DNA from: JBDTNL01 sp039933785
GTDB taxonomy: Bacteria; Acidobacteriota; Thermoanaerobaculia; Multivoradales; JAGPDF01
Assembly: GCA_039933785.1 (NCBI GenBank)
Contig: JBDTNL010000042.1
Span: 1 to 31,986, forward strand
Length of the DNA: 31,986 nucleotides
Direction: 5' to 3'
Shown: positions 22,981-30,209 of the stretch, one piece after another
Position numbering within the stretch: the first letter of the stretch is position 1
Layout of the letters: every line of letters begins with the position of its first letter
Translations under genes and position numbers: made by a program
The notes under the pieces: generated by a model
The model's database searches: none
Told to the model about the DNA's origin: nothing
What the model saw: only the letters and a program-made list of their open reading frames with translations

Positions 22981-23858
22981 ACGCACACCTTCTTCCCTTG
23001 GGTGTCGTAAGTGTAGACGCCGCGGCCGACCTTGCGTCCCAACCGGCCGGCCCGGACGAACTGCACGAGGAGGTTGTTGGGGCGGAACGATTCGCCGAGT
23101 GACTTGTGCAGGAACTCGAGGATCGAGAGCCGCACGTCGAGGCCCACCAAGTCGGCGAGCTCGAACGGGCCCATCGGATGGTTGAGCCCGAGCTTGAGGG
23201 CCTTGTCAATGTCTTCGGCCGTGGCGACACCTTCTTGCAGCATGCGAAACGCTTCGTTGCCGATCAGCACGTTGATGCGCGAGGTAACGAAGCCGGGGGA
23301 TTCGTTGACCTGGACGCTTTCCTTGCCCATCGCGCGCGCCACCTCGGTGACCGTGGCGATGGTCTCCTTCGAGCTCTGGAGAGCGGCGACGATCTCGACC
23401 AGTTTCATGACGTGCACGGGATTGAAGAAGTGCATGCCGGCGAATCTTTCGGGACGATCGCTGCCCGCCGCCATCTCGGTGATGGAGAGTGCCGAGGTAT
23501 TCGAGGCGAACAGCGCGTGCGCCGGGCAGTGGCGCTGGACTTCATGGAAGGTCTCGATCTTGAGCTTCATGAGCTCGGGGACAGCTTCGATCACCAGATC
23601 GGCGCCGGCCACGGCTTCGGCGAGTGTCGTGTGCGTCGTCAGGCGCGACTTTGCGCTTTCGGCGTCGGACGCTTGCACCTTGCCCAGTTCAACGCCCTTG
23701 GCAAGGTTCTTGTGGATCGATGCTTGCGCCGCGGTGAGCGCGCCGTCGCTGATGTCGAAGAGGCGGGTAGAGAAGCCGCCGGTGGCGGCGACGTGGGCGA
23801 TGCCTCGGCCCATGGTGCCGGAGCCGAGGACGGAAACGGTTCGAATGGTAGAGGGCAT
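22977..23858 (-). CDS. 3-hydroxyacyl-CoA (3-hydroxybutyryl-CoA) dehydrogenase
   Basis: 293 residues, the usual length for the single-domain-pair HBDH. The NAD-binding Rossmann domain begins VSVLGSGTMGRGIAHVAA. The HAD signature follows: SNTSALSITEMA, MHFFNPVHVMKLVEIV (catalytic His in FFNPVH) and VNESPGFVTSRI. The C-terminal helical domain has GLNHPMGPFELADLVGLD. It oxidises (S)-3-hydroxyacyl-CoA to 3-ketoacyl-CoA with NAD+, in beta-oxidation or butyrate-type metabolism. The start was set at the ATG just before the Rossmann strand; the much longer open frame upstream is antisense to the GGDEF gene. GGGAG lies about 12 nt upstream. Its stop overlaps the SDR start, giving a two-gene operon. Confidence 0.94.
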   Translation of the reverse strand: MPSTIRTVSVLGSGTMGRGIAHVAATGGFSTRLFDISDGALTAAQASIHKNLAKGVELGKVQASDAESAKSRLTTHTTLAEAVAGADLVIEAVPELMKLKIETFHEVQRHCPAHALFASNTSALSITEMAAGSDRPERFAGMHFFNPVHVMKLVEIVAALQSSKETIATVTEVARAMGKESVQVNESPGFVTSRINVLIGNEAFRMLQEGVATAEDIDKALKLGLNHPMGPFELADLVGLDVRLSILEFLHKSLGESFRPNNLLVQFVRAGRLGRKVGRGVYTYDTQGKKVCV

Positions 23859-23991
23859 CCGGGGATTTTCTCCCGATTCGGCGGTCCAGCGCGAGGCCGG
23901 AATGTAGGTGCCTGTCCTACCGCGGTTTCGGATGGCTTCCGATGGTCCCGGCGAGGCGCGGGGCATACCTTGTTCATGGGAGAAAACGACC

Positions 23992-24633
23992 ATGACCCAA
24001 GACCATCCATTCCCGACGTCCGCCACCACCGGCGACCCGCTCGACGACACCGTGGACCTGCTTCGCGACCCCGGACCCAGAAACGTCGTCATCAGGGCTC
24101 GCAACCGCCGACCTGCGAGCGCACCGATCGAGCATCGGGAGAGGTTCGAACCCGAGGCAGGAACATCGCGCCTGGGCTGGGACGGCGTGGGGGTCGTCCT
24201 GGTCGATATCGACGGCTTCAGGCGCATCAACCACACCTTCGGACCCGCGGCGGGCGATCGCGTGCTCATGCACGTTGCCCGAGCCCTGCGCCGTTGCCTT
24301 CGCCCCCAAGATACGCTTGTGCGCTGGGGCGGCGACGAATTTCTGCTCCTGCTGGCGGGAGCCGACCCGGGTCAGACCGGCGCTTTGGCGGAGCGTGTGG
24401 CGCGCGCGCTGCTGGGAGAGCTCTGTGAGGTTCGACCGCAGGAGTGTCTAGCGCTGTCTTGCTCGGTGGGCTGGTCGCACGTCGACTGGCAGGAAAGCGG
24501 ACGAGAGCCGGTGGAATCCGCGGTGGCAGCGGCGCATGCCGCCCTCTACCGAGCCCGCCGCGAACGACCGGGCAGCGCTCGCGCGAGCCTCCGCCCGGAC
24601 GCGGAGCTCACCCAAATCTTGATGAACGCCTGA
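23992..24633 (+). CDS. Short soluble GGDEF-domain protein (putative diguanylate cyclase)
   Basis: 213 residues. ATG 23992 is supported by GGGAG with 9-nt spacing; upstream in-frame ATGs lack one. The GGDEF domain covers about 60-190: VVLVDIDGF supplies the metal-binding Asp (D72, with D74), INHTFG replaces the usual INDxxG, GGDEF is at 113-117, and an intact RxxD inhibitory site (R104-D107) lies 5 residues before it. The usual LTGLxNR start helix is poorly conserved, and no PAS, GAF or receiver domain precedes it; only a short polar N-terminus of about 60 residues does. It probably makes cyclic di-GMP with product inhibition, or acts as a c-di-GMP receptor if the eroded N-terminal helix abolishes catalysis. 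It is divergent from the HBDH operon. Confidence 0.87.
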   Translation: MTQDHPFPTSATTGDPLDDTVDLLRDPGPRNVVIRARNRRPASAPIEHRERFEPEAGTSRLGWDGVGVVLVDIDGFRRINHTFGPAAGDRVLMHVARALRRCLRPQDTLVRWGGDEFLLLLAGADPGQTGALAERVARALLGELCEVRPQECLALSCSVGWSHVDWQESGREPVESAVAAAHAALYRARRERPGSARASLRPDAELTQILMNA

Positions 24634-24651
24634 GGTCGCCGGTGGCCGGGA

Positions 24652-25311
24652 TCAGGAGACCGGGATGCTGTGCAGGCCCTTGGTCTTTTCCGCCAGCGTG
24701 CGAAGCTCGTCGGCGATGGCGAGCGTGTTCCTTGCCGCATCCGCAGCCATGGCTTGTTGCTCGGGTGTGGTGGCGTAGTGCTCGAGCAGTTTTCTGCCGG
24801 CGCGGTGGTGGTGGATCTCTTCCGGGTGGATCGTGTTCTCGTAGAGCTCGGCCGTGACGGTGTCGCCGACGGCGCGGCAGAAGGCGATGAATTGGGCGTT
24901 GCGGATTTCCGCGATGGCTTCGCGGGCGAAGGGGCCGCCGGCGATCCTTTCGACGGTGGTGCGGAGGCCGCGCAGGTATTGATACAGCGGGCTGTAGCCT
25001 TCGGCCATGGGGTCGAAGTCGGAGAGATCCTCGCCGAGTGACTCTAGGCGTTGGGCGATCAGTTTGTAGTGCTTCATTTCGTCGCCGCAGAGCTGGCCGA
25101 AGGTGATCTTCACGTCGACTTCCGGGGTGCTCGGTAGCCAGAGGCCGGCGAGCTCGCTGGCTTCGAGCTCGCTCTTGAGCGCGGCTTTGAGCAGGGGAAC
25201 GACTTGGACGTTTCCTTGCGATTCGGATTCCAGGGTCTCGTGCTCTCCGAGCTGGGCGAAGAGCTTGTGCATTTCGTCCATCAGGCCGGCGGTGAATTGC
25301 GTGCTGTCCAT
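24652..25311 (-). CDS. Ferritin-like four-helix-bundle protein with candidate diiron ligands
   Basis: 219 residues, no signal peptide, all helical. Glu-rich helix 1 (LKSELEASELAG, E48/E53), GDEMKHYKLI with an ExxH pair (E78, H81), a long central helix (VERIAGGPFAREAIAEIRNA), and HPEEIHHHRAG with a second ExxH (E165, H168) reproduce the E...ExxH...E...ExxH pattern of carboxylate-bridged diiron proteins. AAGGAGG just upstream supports the ATG. Relatives include ferritin-like domain proteins of unknown substrate and hydroxylase-type oxygenases. Here iron or peroxide handling is a guess. It reads in the same direction as the MDR oxidoreductase upstream, separated by 48 nt, so the two may be co-transcribed. 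Confidence 0.8.
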   Translation of the reverse strand: MDSTQFTAGLMDEMHKLFAQLGEHETLESESQGNVQVVPLLKAALKSELEASELAGLWLPSTPEVDVKITFGQLCGDEMKHYKLIAQRLESLGEDLSDFDPMAEGYSPLYQYLRGLRTTVERIAGGPFAREAIAEIRNAQFIAFCRAVGDTVTAELYENTIHPEEIHHHRAGRKLLEHYATTPEQQAMAADAARNTLAIADELRTLAEKTKGLHSIPVS

Positions 25312-25359
25312 GGAGGCCTCCTTCGGGTTCAGTATCTCAGATCGGCGGGGGCGGAGCGC

Positions 25360-26418
25360 TCAGTCCGCGACCAGTACGATCTTGCCGAATTGGCTACGAG
25401 CGGCGAGGGCTTCCTGCGCCTGGGCTGCATCGGCGAGCGGGAAGGTGCGGTAGATCACCGGCCGGAGCTCGCCGCTCTCGACGTAGCGCAGCAGGCTCTT
25501 GAGCTCGCCCAAGCTGCCCATCGTGGAGCCGAGGATCGAGAGGCTCTTGAAAAACACAGCGCGCAGGTTGATCGTTGCTTCGGGAGCCGCGGTGGCGCCG
25601 CAGAGGACGATGCGGCCGCCCCAGGCGAGCGCCTTGACGCTCTTCTCGAAGACTTCGCCGCCGACGTGATCGATGACGACGTCGGCGCCTTTGCCCTCGG
25701 TTGCTTGCTTGGTGGCGCGGACGAAGTCTTCGCTCATGTAGTTGACGGTGTGTGTGGCGCCGAGAGCCCGCGCGCGCTCGAGTTTTTCCAGGGTTGACGC
25801 GGTGGCGACGATGATCCGCGCTTTCAAGAGCCGGGCGATCTGGATCGCGGCGCTCGAGACACCCGAGCCGGCGGCATGGACGAGAACGCTCTCGAAGGGC
25901 TGCAGGCGGGCTCGCGAAGTCAGCATGTGCCAGGCGGTGAGGAAGGCGAGGGGCAGCGCGGCGGACTCGGCGTAGGAGAGGCCCTTGGGCATGGGCAGTA
26001 AATTGCGCCGCGGCACCGCGACGAGCTCGGCGTAGCCGCCGTCGCGGGTTTCGCCGAGGATGCCGTACTGTCGACAGAGGGGATCCTCGCCGGCCAGGCA
26101 GCGCGGGCAAAGCCCGCAGGAGAGGCCTGGAGCGAGGAGCACTGGGTCGCCGACCTTCCAGTCGGCCCAGTCCTCCGCGGGTTCGACGCCGGTGAGATTG
26201 AACGCCACGAGATCGCCTGCGATTTCGCTACCCGGAACGAGCGGGAGCGGATACTTGTGGCCGGGTACGCCGTTACGGACCCAGAGATCGAGGTGGTTGA
26301 GAGCGCAGGCTCGCACGCGCACGAGGGCGTCGCCGGGTCGTGGCTTGGGGTCCGGTAGATCGTCGTGCCAGTGAAGAGCTTCGGGGCCACCGTGAGCGTC
26401 GATGCGAAAGCCGCGCAT
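25360..26418 (-). CDS. Zinc-type MDR alcohol dehydrogenase / quinone reductase-like oxidoreductase
   Basis: 352 residues, a typical length for medium-chain dehydrogenases. The GroES-like domain has NHLDLWVRNG and PLVPGSEIAG. The structural-zinc lobe CGLCPRCLAGEDPLC retains all four cysteines. The usual catalytic-zinc Cys and the GHE His are replaced (NHLD and PGSE), so only the structural zinc is likely to be bound. The Rossmann domain has VHAAGSGVSSAAIQIA and VVIDHVGGEVFEKS. The C-terminal IGKIVL-like strand (SQFGKIVLVAD) is typical of the quinone-reductase/crotonyl-CoA reductase side of the family. It probably uses NADPH to reduce an enone or similar substrate. The Shine-Dalgarno is weak. 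The start agrees with the conserved MRGFRIDAHGGPEAL beginning. Confidence 0.9.
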   Translation of the reverse strand: MRGFRIDAHGGPEALHWHDDLPDPKPRPGDALVRVRACALNHLDLWVRNGVPGHKYPLPLVPGSEIAGDLVAFNLTGVEPAEDWADWKVGDPVLLAPGLSCGLCPRCLAGEDPLCRQYGILGETRDGGYAELVAVPRRNLLPMPKGLSYAESAALPLAFLTAWHMLTSRARLQPFESVLVHAAGSGVSSAAIQIARLLKARIIVATASTLEKLERARALGATHTVNYMSEDFVRATKQATEGKGADVVIDHVGGEVFEKSVKALAWGGRIVLCGATAAPEATINLRAVFFKSLSILGSTMGSLGELKSLLRYVESGELRPVIYRTFPLADAAQAQEALAARSQFGKIVLVAD

Positions 26419-26474
26419 ACGCGCATGCTACGCCAGGCAGTCTGGCGGCTCGACCAGCGCGAGTCGCGGCCTGC

Positions 26475-26519
26475 GTAGTTTCTGCTCAGGCTCGTGGAGC
26501 GTTGGTAGGTAGAAGTTAC
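26475..26519. promoter_or_regulatory. Pair of GTAG-N3-STRC dyads upstream of the ice-binding protein gene
   Basis: Distal dyad GTAGTTTCTGC (26475-26485) and proximal dyad GTAGAAGTTAC (26509-26519), centres 34 nt apart. The proximal centre (26514) is 31 nt before the first base of TAGTCT. The same arrangement occurs before the BON lipoprotein gene (30106-30148), and CGTAGTTTCT is identical in both distal boxes. A site centred near -43 is typical for activators of the NarL/FixJ family, and a NarL-type regulator is encoded between the two promoters. The operator role is inferred. Confidence 0.6.
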
Positions 26520-26544
26520 GATTCTCGGCCCGCGAGTTGCGGAC

Positions 26545-26550
26545 TAGTCT
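26545..26550 (+). promoter_or_regulatory. Candidate -10 box of the ice-binding/GlsB operon
   Basis: TAGTCT, 24 nt before ATG 26575, with the Shine-Dalgarno CGGAGAG in between. It lies 31 nt past the centre of the proximal dyad, as TAGGGT does in the BON promoter. No good -35 hexamer is present, as expected for an activator-dependent promoter. Confidence 0.45.
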
Positions 26551-26574
26551 TCGGAGTGGAAAACGGAGAGTGCT

Positions 26575-27417
26575 ATGCATCCTCGACTGACCCAAGGCTT
26601 GACCTGCGCGGGCTTCGTCTCGCTTCTTTATTCCGGCGTCCCGGCCCGAGCACAGACGGCGCCCCCGCTCGGCGCGTTGCAGCCATTCGCGGCCCTGGGC
26701 AATTCGGGCGTGACGGGCTCGACCGGTCTGGGTACGGTGGTGAGTGGCGACGTTGGTTCCTCGCCCACGCCGTCGGTGACGAACTTTCCGCCCTCTAGCG
26801 TGTCACCACCCTTCAGCCTCCATCTCGCGAACGATGTCGTCGTACAGCAGGCGCATGCCGACGCCAACGTTGCGTACAACGCATTGGCAGCGCAAGGTCC
26901 GGGGACGGTCCTCAATCCTCCGCAGCTGGACGGTAGGGTGCTGACCTCGGGCATCTACTCATTCCAAGGCGGTGCGGCCGACCTCGCGGCCACCGGCACG
27001 CTGACGCTTAACGGGCCGGGTATCTTCGTCTTCCTCGTCGGCAGCTCGCTCAGCGCCAACGTCAACTCGAATGTCATCGGCACCGCGAATCCCTGCAATG
27101 TGTATTGGCAGGTTGGTTCAACCGCAACACTCAATGGCGTAACCTTTTTCGGCAACGTGATCGCGGATGCCAGCGTTACCGTGGGAGCGGGATCGAATCT
27201 CACCGGCCGAGCCCTGGCGGGACGAGGCGCGACGGGCGCGGTGACGATGGCAGGCGGTGGCGGAAACACCATCGGAGGCTGCTCGGCGCTCATCCCGGTC
27301 ACTTCGGTGCCGACGCTTTCCGGGGGCGCGATGGCGGTGTTTGCGCTATTGCTCGCGGCCGCGGGCTTTCTCGCCACGCAGCGAAACTCACTCCAGAGGA
27401 GGCACAAGGCACCATGA
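26575..27417 (+). CDS. Secreted ice-binding-like (DUF3494) protein with IPTL-CTERM-type anchor
   Basis: 280 residues. Signal peptide 1-27 (ending near ARA). The DUF3494 ice-binding domain (about 33-235) begins LGALQPFAALGNSGVTGSTG, with VVSGDVGSSP, the LTSGIYSFQGGAADLAATGT beta-helix face, GPGIFVFLVGSSL and FFGNVIADASVTVGAGSNL turns. The C-terminus is VPTLSGGAMAVFALLLAAAGF followed by a basic QRNSLQRRHK tail, matching the IPTL-CTERM type of sorting signal (short motif, one membrane helix, basic end). Such domains bind ice or serve as surface adhesins. The processing enzyme is not in the window. CGGAGAG before the ATG is a good Shine-Dalgarno. It overlaps the GlsB/YeaQ gene by ATGA and probably belongs to the dyad-controlled regulon. 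Confidence 0.92.
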   Translation: MHPRLTQGLTCAGFVSLLYSGVPARAQTAPPLGALQPFAALGNSGVTGSTGLGTVVSGDVGSSPTPSVTNFPPSSVSPPFSLHLANDVVVQQAHADANVAYNALAAQGPGTVLNPPQLDGRVLTSGIYSFQGGAADLAATGTLTLNGPGIFVFLVGSSLSANVNSNVIGTANPCNVYWQVGSTATLNGVTFFGNVIADASVTVGAGSNLTGRALAGRGATGAVTMAGGGGNTIGGCSALIPVTSVPTLSGGAMAVFALLLAAAGFLATQRNSLQRRHKAP

Positions 27418-27692
27418 CTATCTCATTGCCGTCACTTCTTATTCTCATCCTGATCGCTGCGGTCTGCGGCGCGGTGGGCAAGGCTATCGCAGGTAGTGCG
27501 CGCGGTGGCCTCGTCGTCTCCACCGTCCTCGGTTTCATCGGAGCTCTAATCGGGCCGTGGATTGCAGGCCAGCTCAAGCTTCCCGAGCCCCTGATGGTCA
27601 ACGTGGGAGGGCACCCGTTTCCGATTCTGTGGTCGATCATCGGGGCCGCGCTCTTCGTCGCCATCCTGCACCTGGTGTCCCGCCGGCGCTAG
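27414..27692 (+). CDS. GlsB/YeaQ/YmgE-family small membrane protein
   Basis: 92 residues, with the start overlapping the upstream stop (ATGA at 27414-27417); GAGGAGG lies upstream. Three hydrophobic helices: LLILILIAAVCGAVGKAIAG, a Gly-rich VVSTVLGFIGALIGPWIAG characteristic of the family, and ILWSIIGAALFVAILHLV with a basic RRR end. The family (transglycosylase-associated protein) is small, inner-membrane and often induced by stress; no enzymatic activity is established. Between helices 2 and 3 lies a short LKLPEPLMVNVGGHPF loop. Coupling to the ice-binding protein gene points to a shared stress or surface response. Confidence 0.92.
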   Translation: MTISLPSLLILILIAAVCGAVGKAIAGSARGGLVVSTVLGFIGALIGPWIAGQLKLPEPLMVNVGGHPFPILWSIIGAALFVAILHLVSRRR

Positions 27693-27710
27693 TAGAACGG
27701 TCCTCGGGAG

Positions 27711-28349
27711 CTACAAGAGGCCCTGTTCCTCCGCGTAGTTCACCAGCTCGACCCGGCTCCCGAGGCCGAGCTTGCCCATCAAGTTGGCGCGATGGTTTTC
27801 GACCGTGCGCATCGAGAGTTCGAGCAGGCCAGCGATCTGCCGGTTGGTATTGCCCTTGGCGAGGAGGCGTAGGACGTCGATCTCGCGCCGGGTCAGGGGT
27901 TCGACGGGTTCGCCGCGGCGGTGGGCCCGGCTGATCGGCTGGTGGAGCAGGGCGCGAGTCATGGTCGGATGCACGTAGATGTCGCCGCGACGGGTGACAT
28001 GGATCGCCCGGACGATTTCTCCTTCCTCGGCGCGCTTGGTCACGAAGCCGGCCGCGCCCGCGCGCAGGGCTTCGTGCAGCAGTGCCTCGTCCTCGTGCAT
28101 GGTCAGAAAGATGATGGTCAGCTCGGGATACTGCAGCTTGAGCCGCCTCGCCGTCTTGATGCCGTCCTCCGGTGGCATGGTGATGTCGAGCAGCACGGTG
28201 TCGGGGCGCAGGGTGCCGGCGAGCTGTAGGGTTTCGTCCCCATTCGCCGCCTCACCGACCACGTCGATTTCCAAGTCGGCCTTCAGCAAGGCTCGCAGCC
28301 CGGCGCGGACGACGGCGTGGTCGTCAGCGATGAGGACGCGAATCGCCAC
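27711..28349 (-). CDS. NarL/FixJ-family response regulator
   Basis: 212 residues from GTG 28349, preceded by GGAGG at 6 nt. The longer frame starting at 28382 adds an unrelated Trp/Arg-rich stretch. The receiver domain (1-120) has acidic pair D9/D10, phosphoacceptor D55 (LLDITMPPEDG), Thr in FLTMHEDE and Lys in GFVTKRAEEG. The C-terminal LuxR-type HTH (about 145-208) has LTRREIDVLRLLAKGNTNRQ and MRTVENHRANLMGKLGL. It overlaps the end of the histidine kinase gene by 26 nt, making a classic co-transcribed pair. It lies between two genes or operons that share paired GTAG-N3-STRC dyads, making it the obvious candidate to bind them. Confidence 0.94.
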   Translation of the reverse strand: MAIRVLIADDHAVVRAGLRALLKADLEIDVVGEAANGDETLQLAGTLRPDTVLLDITMPPEDGIKTARRLKLQYPELTIIFLTMHEDEALLHEALRAGAAGFVTKRAEEGEIVRAIHVTRRGDIYVHPTMTRALLHQPISRAHRRGEPVEPLTRREIDVLRLLAKGNTNRQIAGLLELSMRTVENHRANLMGKLGLGSRVELVNYAEEQGLL

Positions 28350-29955
28350 TCGCCACCTCCACCACGATCGTAGTGCCCGCACCGGGCGCGCTTTCGATGG
28401 TCAGGCTGCCGCCGAGGGCTTCGGCCCGCTCGCGCAAGCCCAGCAGGCCCACGTGGTCGCCGGCGGAGGGGACGGCCTCCGGGCGAAAACCGCACCCGTC
28501 GTCCTCGATCATCACCTTGACGCGATCGCCGTCGCGTTCGACCAGGACGTCGACCTGGGTTGCGTGGGCGTGGCGCGCGACGTTGGTCATCGCTTCCTGG
28601 ACCACGCGATAGAGCGCCGTCTCTACGGTTGACGGAAGGCGTTCAGCGGTGAAGCCGCGGGCCTTGAAGCGGACCTCGAAGCCGAACTTGGCCGCCACCT
28701 GCCGCGAGTACTGGCGCAGCGCGGCGTCGAGCCCAAGATGATCGAGGCTCGCCGGGCGCAAGTCGGCGGCAAGGCGGTGCAGCCCGTCGATCACCGCGTC
28801 GGTCCTCTGGACGAGCTCGGTCACGCGTTCGGTGACGGTGCCACCGGCGTCGATCTCACGCTCGAGCAGACGCAGCCCGATGCGCAACCCCGCCAGGGCC
28901 TGGCCGGCCTCGTCATGCAGCTCTCGCGCGATGTGGCGGCGCTCTCTCTCCTGAGCCTCGACGAGTCGGCGCGACAGCACTTGCATGCGGGCCGTAGAGG
29001 CCTGCATCTGCTCGAAGAGCACCGCGTTTTCGACCGCGACGGAGGCTTGCGAGGCCATGGCTTCGGCGAGCCGCACGTGCTCCTCGCTGAAGTAGCCGGG
29101 TTCTCGTTTCGAGAGCGAGAACAGGCCGGCGACCGCGCCTCGGGCGAATAGGGGGACTCCCAGCCAACTCGCCTCGACGTCGTCGCCTGTCGGCAGGCTG
29201 CCGGCAGGATGGTCACGCGCATCGGAGATCAGCACCGCCGAGCCGGTCTTCAGGATGTCGTCCACGACGGGATGTTGGCTGGCATCGAACTCAGCTCTCA
29301 CCTCGGGCTCGAGCGGCACGACGCGAGCGCCATCGAAAATCGCGCGAACCGAGAGGCGCGATGCCTCGTCGATCAGCATGACGCTGGCGTGGTCGAAGGG
29401 AACCATCACGCGCAGTCGCTCGAGCAGCGTGACCAGCACGGTTTCGCGATCGAGGCTGCGAGTGAGCACTACCGTGGCCTCTCGTAGCGCCTCGGCGACG
29501 GCCCGGGCGCGGCGCTCCGTCTCGAGCGCGAGCCAACGGTCCGTGACGTCACGGGTGACGGTCAAAACGGAGCTCACGGATTCGCCCGGACCGCGCTCAG
29601 GCACCAGATGCGAATCGAAATGCCGTTCGCCGTCGCCGTCGGTGAGCATGAAGTCCAGCTGCTGCGGTTCGCCGGTCTCGAACACCCTTGCCAAGGCGGC
29701 GTCCCAGGTGACGCAGACCTCGAGCGGCATACCTGCTTCGACGAGGGTCTTGCCGACGAAATCGGGGGACGGGCGACCGGCGAGGCGCTCCATGGCTGGG
29801 CTGACGTAGAGATGCCGCAGGCGGCTGTCGAAGCGCGCGATGACGTCCGGTAAGTTGGCCACCAGAGTGTCGAAGCGGCGTTCCGATTCGCGCAGCCGCT
29901 CGTCCGAGTCGTTGCTTTGGCCACTGGCGGCGGGCGGATCCTCGAGCTTCCTCAT
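28324..29955 (-). CDS. PAS-GAF sensor histidine kinase (NarX/DesK-type, HisKA_3)
   Basis: 543 residues. A PAS domain (about 24-145) starts RRFDTLVANLPDVIARFDSR and is followed by a GAF domain (about 165-313). The HisKA_3 dimerisation helix has phospho-His H347 (RRHIARELHDEAGQAL), and HATPase_c carries QEAMTNVARHA, IEDDGCGF and GLLGLRERAEALGG. No transmembrane segment is present, so a cytosolic signal such as redox, oxygen or a small ligand is likely; the GAF and PAS pockets cannot be assigned. AGGAAGG before the ATG supports the start. It partners the NarL-type regulator that overlaps its 3' end. The divergent BON lipoprotein gene shares the intergenic region with this gene, so autoregulation is possible, but no clear dyad faces the kinase promoter. 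Confidence 0.93.
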   Translation of the reverse strand: MRKLEDPPAASGQSNDSDERLRESERRFDTLVANLPDVIARFDSRLRHLYVSPAMERLAGRPSPDFVGKTLVEAGMPLEVCVTWDAALARVFETGEPQQLDFMLTDGDGERHFDSHLVPERGPGESVSSVLTVTRDVTDRWLALETERRARAVAEALREATVVLTRSLDRETVLVTLLERLRVMVPFDHASVMLIDEASRLSVRAIFDGARVVPLEPEVRAEFDASQHPVVDDILKTGSAVLISDARDHPAGSLPTGDDVEASWLGVPLFARGAVAGLFSLSKREPGYFSEEHVRLAEAMASQASVAVENAVLFEQMQASTARMQVLSRRLVEAQERERRHIARELHDEAGQALAGLRIGLRLLEREIDAGGTVTERVTELVQRTDAVIDGLHRLAADLRPASLDHLGLDAALRQYSRQVAAKFGFEVRFKARGFTAERLPSTVETALYRVVQEAMTNVARHAHATQVDVLVERDGDRVKVMIEDDGCGFRPEAVPSAGDHVGLLGLRERAEALGGSLTIESAPGAGTTIVVEVASGDSRPHR

Positions 29956-30105
29956 CGGGCCTTCCTGAAGCGGCGACCGGCCTGTCGCCTCGAGCGACCG
30001 TCGCCGACTTCCAACATACCACTACGGATAGCGATTTCCGGCCGAGCCGGTGGGTACGGCCTCGGTTCGCCTGGACGTTGGCGCGATCGGCGCCGTGACG
30101 CAGCC

Positions 30106-30148
30106 GTAGTTTCTACCCACACCGCCTTGCGGGTCGCGTAGTAAGTGC
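30106..30148. promoter_or_regulatory. Pair of GTAG-N3-STRC dyads upstream of the BON lipoprotein gene
   Basis: Distal dyad GTAGTTTCTAC (30106-30116, perfect inverted repeat) and proximal dyad GTAGTAAGTGC (30138-30148), centres 32 nt apart. The proximal centre (30143) is 31 nt before TAGGGT. This mirrors the ice-binding promoter. The 254-nt gap 29956-30209 separates divergent genes, so the sites could also influence the kinase operon. Confidence 0.6.
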
Positions 30149-30173
30149 TCTTTCGGGGGGAACAACTGGCCGC

Positions 30174-30179
30174 TAGGGT
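30174..30179 (+). promoter_or_regulatory. Candidate -10 box of the BON lipoprotein gene
   Basis: TAGGGT, 30 nt before ATG 30210, and 31 nt past the centre of the proximal dyad, the same distance as in the ice-binding promoter. A poor -35 region fits an activated promoter. AGAAAGGA follows as the Shine-Dalgarno. Confidence 0.4.
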
Positions 30180-30209
30180 GACGACACGTTCAGAAAGGAC
30201 GGTCATGTC

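Noticed and set aside
30015..30027. Possible fifth regulatory box near the histidine kinase start (CATACCACTACGG)
   Set aside because: It shares CGTAGT on the minus strand but lacks the inverted second half and the spacing, so it is not counted with the four dyads.
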